DNA from: an uncultured Eubacteriales bacterium
Lineage (GTDB): Bacteria > Bacillota_A > Clostridia > Christensenellales > Aristaeellaceae
DNA length: 7,755 bases
Direction: 5' to 3'
Assembly: GCA_900313545.1 (NCBI GenBank)
Contig: OMRS01000048.1
Coordinates: forward strand, 1-7,755
A model generated the notes under the pieces. It ran no database searches. It saw only the letters and a program-made list of their open reading frames with translations, and had not been told where the DNA came from. Below, piece after piece: positions 4,683 to 7,755 of the stretch; positions within the stretch are counted from its first letter, which is position 1; every line of letters begins with the position of its first letter. The translations under genes and the position numbers were made by a program.

Positions 4683-6164
4683 ATGGACGAGGAAAAGGAG
4701 AAAATCGAAGAACAGTCCCAGGAAAGGGAAAAACGGGAAGGACAGTCCCAGGGAAAGGAAAAGCGGGAAGGTCAGTCCCAGGGAGACGTGCAGGTCAGGG
4801 ACTATGATCAGGAGATTGTGGGGATCATCCGTGCAGGTCTGTCCCCCATGCTGCTGCGTGAAAAGGTGCTCAGCTATCATGAAAATGACATTGCGGAAGC
4901 ACTGCCTCAGCTGACGGCCGATGAACGCAGCCGCCTGTTCAGTGTCCTGGATTCCCAGACGCTCACCGACATCCTGGACTATGCCGAGGATGTGGGCAAG
5001 TACTTTGGGGAGATGAACATCAAAAAGCAGCTGGAGATTCTGGGGTTCGCAGAGGCGGACACCGCAATCCGGTACCTGCGCGAGCTCCCCAAGACCGAAC
5101 GCAAGACCCTCATCGACCTGATGGACGATGACGACAAAAAGGATATCGCGCTGATCGGGTCCTTTGACGAGGACGAGATCGGCAGCAAAATGACCACCAA
5201 CTACATCCGCATTCCCGTGGGGATTTCCGTGCGGGAGGCCATGCGGGAACTGGTGGAGCAGGCTGCGGAACACGACAACATCTCCACCCTCTATGTGGTG
5301 GACAAGGATGGCGTGTTTTACGGGGCCATCGACCTGAAGGACCTGATCATCGCGCGGGAAGGCGCCACGCTTCGTTCGCTGATGCGCTCTTCCTACCCCT
5401 ATGTGTACGCCCATGAGCAGGTGGACGACTGTATCGAGCGCATCAAGGCCTACTACGAGGACTCCATCCCCGTGCTGGACGACAACAACCGTCTGGTGGG
5501 CGTCATTACCGCCCCCGATGTGGTGGAGGTCGTGGATGAGGCCATGGGCGATGACTACGCGAAGTTTGCGGGCCTGTCCTCCGAGGAGGACCTGAAGGAG
5601 CCTGTTTTCAAGAGCATGGGCAAGCGTCTGCCCTGGCTGATCGTGCTCCTGTTCCTGGCCCTCATCGTTTCCAGCGTGGTGGGCATTTTTGAGGGCGTGG
5701 TCGCCCATCTGACCCTGATCATCAGCTTCCAGTCGCTGGTTCTGGACATGGCCGGTAACGTGGGCACGCAGTCCCTGGCCGTGACCATCCGGGTGCTCAT
5801 GGATGAGAACCTGACCGGACGCCAGAAACTCGGCCTGGTCCTCAAGGAGGCCCGGGTGGGACTGCTCAACGGCCTGGTGCTCGGCACCGGATCCTTTGTG
5901 CTGATCGGACTGTTCGTGATGTTTGCCAAGGGCAGGCCGGCACCCATGGCGTTTGGCGTGTCCGCCTGTACGGGCATCGCCCTGATGATCTCCATGGTGC
6001 TCTCCAGCCTTGCGGGCACCACGATTCCCATGCTCTTCAAAAAACTCAAGGTGGACCCGGCAGTGGCTTCCGGTCCCCTGATCACCACCATCAATGACCT
6101 TGTGGCCGTGGTTGTCTATTATGGCATGGCCTGGCTGCTGCTGATCAATTTCATGAAGCTGTAA
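4683..6164 (+). CDS. mgtE: Magnesium transporter MgtE
   Basis: MgtE is a dimeric Mg2+-selective channel/transporter of the inner membrane whose cytosolic part senses Mg2+ and closes the pore. The 493-aa protein shows the expected order: a charged N-terminal tail (1-40), the helical MgtE N domain (about 45-165, with GSFDEDEIGSKM at 159-170), two CBS domains (about 170-295, with STLYVVDKDGVFYGAIDLKD and SIPVLDDNNRLVGVITAPDV), and a C-terminal membrane domain from about 316 with five helices. That domain carries DMAGNVGTQS (355-364) and the pore-associated PLITTINDLVAVVVYY (465-480). The family form is usually about 450 aa; the excess is an N-terminal repeat tail. The ATG follows AAGGAGG at 7 nt. 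The small membrane protein gene starts 13 nt later. A leader hairpin may tune translation. Confidence 0.97.
   Translation: MDEEKEKIEEQSQEREKREGQSQGKEKREGQSQGDVQVRDYDQEIVGIIRAGLSPMLLREKVLSYHENDIAEALPQLTADERSRLFSVLDSQTLTDILDYAEDVGKYFGEMNIKKQLEILGFAEADTAIRYLRELPKTERKTLIDLMDDDDKKDIALIGSFDEDEIGSKMTTNYIRIPVGISVREAMRELVEQAAEHDNISTLYVVDKDGVFYGAIDLKDLIIAREGATLRSLMRSSYPYVYAHEQVDDCIERIKAYYEDSIPVLDDNNRLVGVITAPDVVEVVDEAMGDDYAKFAGLSSEEDLKEPVFKSMGKRLPWLIVLLFLALIVSSVVGIFEGVVAHLTLIISFQSLVLDMAGNVGTQSLAVTIRVLMDENLTGRQKLGLVLKEARVGLLNGLVLGTGSFVLIGLFVMFAKGRPAPMAFGVSACTGIALMISMVLSSLAGTTIPMLFKKLKVDPAVASGPLITTINDLVAVVVYYGMAWLLLINFMKL
4713..4784 (+). repeat. In-frame 30-nt tandem repeat at the 5' end of mgtE
   Basis: The sequence beginning CAGTCCCAGG recurs at 4713, 4743 and 4773, giving 2.4 copies with a 30-nt period. 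The repeat encodes the 10-residue unit QSQ(E/G)(R/K)EKREG (residues 11-34). The copies differ by a few bases but stay in frame. Such a repeat can gain or lose units by slippage without breaking the gene; here it forms a charged tail ahead of the N domain. Confidence 0.85.
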
Positions 6165-6177
6165 AGGCGGTGCCTGG

Positions 6178-6426
6178 ATGTTTCGCTGGCTGAATTCTCC
6201 CGGGGAACAGATGAAATTCGCGTTTGTTCTGGGAAATGCGCTCGTATGGATATTTGCCTGGTCAAACGGGTATGTGCCTCCGCCGGGCCTGGGCGGGCGG
6301 CTGGGAGCCTATCTGGGGTGCGCCCTGGTGGCTGCGGTCTTTCCCGGACTGCCGGCCTGGCTTCTGATCAGGCATTTTGCGAAGAAAAAGGGAGAAGACG
6401 GGGATTTCTCCAGAAAATCCAAATGA
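6178..6426 (+). CDS. Small two-helix membrane protein of unknown function
   Basis: The 82-aa product has two hydrophobic stretches, about residues 13-32 (KFAFVLGNALVWIFAWSNGY) and 42-64 (LGAYLGCALVAAVFPGLPAWLLI). They are joined by a short Pro/Gly loop (PPPGLGGR), and a basic, charged tail (RHFAKKKGEDGDFSRKSK) is likely cytosolic, so both ends would face inside. The ATG follows an AAAGGCGG ribosome binding site and lies 13 nt after the mgtE stop, so the gene is almost surely co-transcribed with mgtE. An intrinsic terminator follows at once. I do not recognise a family. A link to MgtE (accessory or stabilising subunit) is only inferred from position. The alternative overlapping frame (6246-6497) runs through the terminator and is rejected. 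Confidence 0.75.
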   Translation: MFRWLNSPGEQMKFAFVLGNALVWIFAWSNGYVPPPGLGGRLGAYLGCALVAAVFPGLPAWLLIRHFAKKKGEDGDFSRKSK

Positions 6427-6429
6427 ATG

Positions 6430-6463
6430 AAAAAGACGCTTCCGGTTCCCGGAAGCGTTTTTT
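6430..6463 (+). terminator. Intrinsic terminator of the mgtE unit
   Basis: ACGCTTCCGG (6436-6445) pairs with CCGGAAGCGT (6449-6458) around a 3-nt loop. It is followed by a T-run (6458-6463) and preceded by a matching A-run (6430-6434). It begins right after the small membrane gene's stop. Confidence 0.92.
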
Positions 6464-6496
6464 AGCCCGGACATTCCGGGGAAAGGAAGGCGCTTG

Positions 6497-7519
6497 ATGA
6501 AATCAAGGAAGGCAGGATGCCTGCTTGCGGGACTGCTGCTGGTGCTCGGCTGTGCCATGGCGGATGCGGAGGTGCTTCTGGGCGGCTGGTGGGATGCCGG
6601 GGCGGAGGTGCTCTCCGGGGCGGACCGGCAGCTGCGGTCACGGCTGCAGGGAGAGGCGGCCGACTGGCAGGCGGTGGAAGGCGTACTGGGGGAAGGCTGG
6701 TGGACAGCCGGAGACGAGGAACTGAAGCTGGCCTGTGAGCAGGTGGAAAACCACCTGGCCAGTCTGCAGCAGACGACGGCGGCAGGCGGCGAAGGTCAGC
6801 CCCTGAGCCTGGAGGACATGCAGCAGGCCGCGCCGGCTGAAATGTCCGTCCTGGAGATCCCGCAGGTGCTGCAGGCCGTTGAAAGCCCGGATGGGGGACA
6901 GGCCCCGGCGGATGCGCTCCTCCCGGAGGATGCGGAAACGCCGGAAGCCATGGAATCTCCGGTTCCGGAGATCACGCCGGTCCCTACTTCGACTCTGCTG
7001 CCCACGGCCACGCCCGTCCCCACCCCGACTCCGCTGCCCACGGCCACGCCCAAGCCCATTCCGGGCATGGATCCGGTGGCTACGGATGAACCGGTGGTTC
7101 CCCTTGACCCGCTGGCGACCCCGACCCCGGTCGTGACGGCGAAGCCGGAGGAGCCTTCCGTTGGAAGGCGGCTGCTGCTCACCGGCACGGAGCAGGCGAA
7201 ACTGTGGTTTACCGGCCAGATCCGCCAGCGCCTCAACGGCGAAGTGCTGCTGGGGGTGGAGCTGGTCAATGAAGGCAGAAGCGCTGTGGAAGCGGAACTG
7301 ACGGGACTGTGGATCAATGATGTGTCCGTCAGCGCCGAGCTGTGGATCAAGGCCGAGGGGCAGGACAGAGCCATGGGAACCGTCGTGGCAAACCTGCAGC
7401 CCGGTACCGGGATCACCCGTCTCAGCTTCGAGGCGGTCCTGAGAAAACCGAAGGGATTGTTCGAAAGGGAAGGGGCGCTTCTGACAGAGCCTGTCCGCGT
7501 GGATACAGGCAATCCATAG
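6497..7519 (+). CDS. Exported protein with WW motifs, Pro/Thr linker and C-terminal beta-rich domain; function unknown
   Basis: The 340-aa product starts with a signal peptide (KSRK, then CLLAGLLLVLGCAMADA). Either signal peptidase I cuts after ADA (residue 24), or Cys19 in VLGC is a weak lipobox. The mature N-terminal region (25-90) has two similar segments, GGWWDAGAEVL (29-39) and EGWWTAGDEEL (66-76), about 37 residues apart. Residues 150-220 form a Pro/Thr-rich linker with repeated LPTATP. The C-terminal domain (about 223-340; VELVNEGRSAVEAELTGLWI, then LQPGTGITRLSFEAVL) looks all-beta. I recall similar patterns in clostridial surface proteins but cannot name a family. ATG at 6497 is preferred over the adjoining TTG at 6494 because GGAAGG sits 6 nt before it. 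The upstream terminator leaves only 33 nt for a promoter, and none was found. Confidence 0.88.
   Translation: MKSRKAGCLLAGLLLVLGCAMADAEVLLGGWWDAGAEVLSGADRQLRSRLQGEAADWQAVEGVLGEGWWTAGDEELKLACEQVENHLASLQQTTAAGGEGQPLSLEDMQQAAPAEMSVLEIPQVLQAVESPDGGQAPADALLPEDAETPEAMESPVPEITPVPTSTLLPTATPVPTPTPLPTATPKPIPGMDPVATDEPVVPLDPLATPTPVVTAKPEEPSVGRRLLLTGTEQAKLWFTGQIRQRLNGEVLLGVELVNEGRSAVEAELTGLWINDVSVSAELWIKAEGQDRAMGTVVANLQPGTGITRLSFEAVLRKPKGLFEREGALLTEPVRVDTGNP
6979..7060 (+). repeat. Pro/Thr linker-coding repeat
   Basis: Short degenerate CCN-ACN repeats encode PTSTLLPTATPVPTPTPLPT and onward. CTGCCCACGGCCACGCCC occurs twice (about 6999 and 7033), spaced 34-36 nt apart. It is low-complexity and probably a flexible, extracellular spacer that varies in length between strains. 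Confidence 0.7.
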
Positions 7520-7526
7520 CCCTGAC

Positions 7527-7544
7527 GGGAGCCTTCGGGCTCCC
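7527..7544 (+). terminator. Hairpin after the exported-protein gene, probable weak terminator
   Basis: GGGAGCC (7527-7533) and GGCTCCC (7538-7544) form a 7-bp GC-rich stem with a TTCG tetraloop, 7 nt after the stop. The following AGTTTATGTT is only moderately T-rich, so termination is likely partial. Confidence 0.6.
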
Positions 7545-7582
7545 AGTTTATGTTCCGGGGGGCGGCATGTTTGAAGACTGCG

Positions 7583-7589
7583 AAGGAGG
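7583..7589 (+). promoter_or_regulatory. Ribosome binding site supporting the TTG start of azlC
   Basis: AAGGAGG with 7-nt spacing to TTG (7597-7599) is the strongest initiation signal here. It would be buried inside the coding region if the ATG at 7567 were used. Confidence 0.7.
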
Positions 7590-7596
7590 CGGAGCG

Positions 7597-7755
7597 TTGA
7601 TTCGAAAGGCATTTCTCAAATCCCTGCCGGTCATGGCAGGCTACGTGGTCCTGGGGATGGGATTCGGTATTCTGCTGCGCGCTGCGGGCTACGGTCCCCT
7701 GTGGGCCCTGGCCATGAGTCTGCTGATCTATGCAGGGTCCATGCAGTATGTGGGA
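7597..7755 (+). CDS. azlC: AzlC-type branched-chain amino acid exporter, large subunit (3' truncated)
   Basis: The first 53 residues are visible and run off the window. They read MIRKAFLKSLPVMAGYVVLG, then GFGILLRAAGYGPLWALAMS and LLIYAGSMQYVG. This is the conserved N-terminus of AzlC-family permeases, with the typical LPV-x-xGY-x-xLG and YAGSxQ motifs. AzlC works with the small AzlD subunit to export branched-chain amino acids and their analogues; azlD would be expected just downstream. I choose the TTG at 7597 because AAGGAGG (7583-7589) lies 7 nt upstream and the resulting N-terminus matches the family. An in-frame ATG at 7567 would add ten residues (MFEDCEGGGA) but has only a G-run upstream. 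Confidence 0.88.
   Translation, partial: MIRKAFLKSLPVMAGYVVLGMGFGILLRAAGYGPLWALAMSLLIYAGSMQYVG

Noticed and set aside
4614..5708. 364-aa minus-strand open frame opposite mgtE
   Set aside because: It is a shadow of mgtE. Its HDxxH-rich composition comes from reversed codons, and it has no promoter or ribosome binding site.
6638..7612. Minus-strand frames opposite the exported-protein gene (324 and 238 aa)
   Set aside because: They are low-complexity Arg/Gly- or Ser/Gly-rich translations of the Pro/Thr linker in antisense; the plus strand has a signal peptide and ribosome binding site.

Overview
The window looks like chromosomal DNA from a GC-rich (roughly 60% by eye) anaerobic Firmicute of the Clostridia type. 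The evidence is strong AGGAGG-type ribosome binding sites, frequent GTG/TTG starts, a TTGACA/TATGCT promoter, intrinsic terminators, MgtE and AzlC transporters, and a secreted protein with a Pro/Thr linker. No RNA gene, mobile element, CRISPR array or phage gene was seen, so this is an ordinary housekeeping and transport region.

Layout. Positions 2-76 (+) hold the last codons of an unrecognised gene, closed by a strong two-way terminator hairpin (121-172). From 4147 down to 286 the minus strand carries pncB, nadE and nadD, then a ComEC-like metallo-beta-lactamase-fold hydrolase. The three NAD genes overlap (17 nt and 4 nt) and encode the whole Preiss-Handler route: nicotinate to NaMN (PncB), NaMN to NaAD (NadD), NaAD to NAD+ (NadE). 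A well-formed promoter (4234-4262) and a perfect 19-bp palindrome (4182-4200) between the promoter and the pncB ribosome binding site suggest repressor control, probably by NAD or nicotinate status.

The 535-nt divergent region 4148-4682 also holds a plus-strand promoter (4387-4416) and a leader of about 260 nt. The leader contains overlapping small ORFs and a hairpin abutting the Shine-Dalgarno of mgtE, a CBS-gated Mg2+ channel/transporter (4683-6164). A two-helix small membrane protein follows 13 nt later, and an intrinsic terminator (6430-6463) ends that unit. Next come an unrecognised exported protein (6497-7519) with a Pro/Thr linker and paired N-terminal WW motifs, a hairpin, and the 5' end of an azlC-type branched-chain amino acid exporter gene that runs off the window.

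The points most worth a second look are: (1) the hydrolase gene, whose open frame encodes a clear membrane anchor upstream of the only usable start codon; (2) the palindromic operator of the NAD operon; (3) the mgtE leader, where the strong Shine-Dalgarno/ATG and the coding-looking peptide are in different frames; (4) the in-frame 30-nt tandem repeat at the start of mgtE; and (5) the exported WW/PT-linker protein. I see no convincing wholly new multi-gene system.
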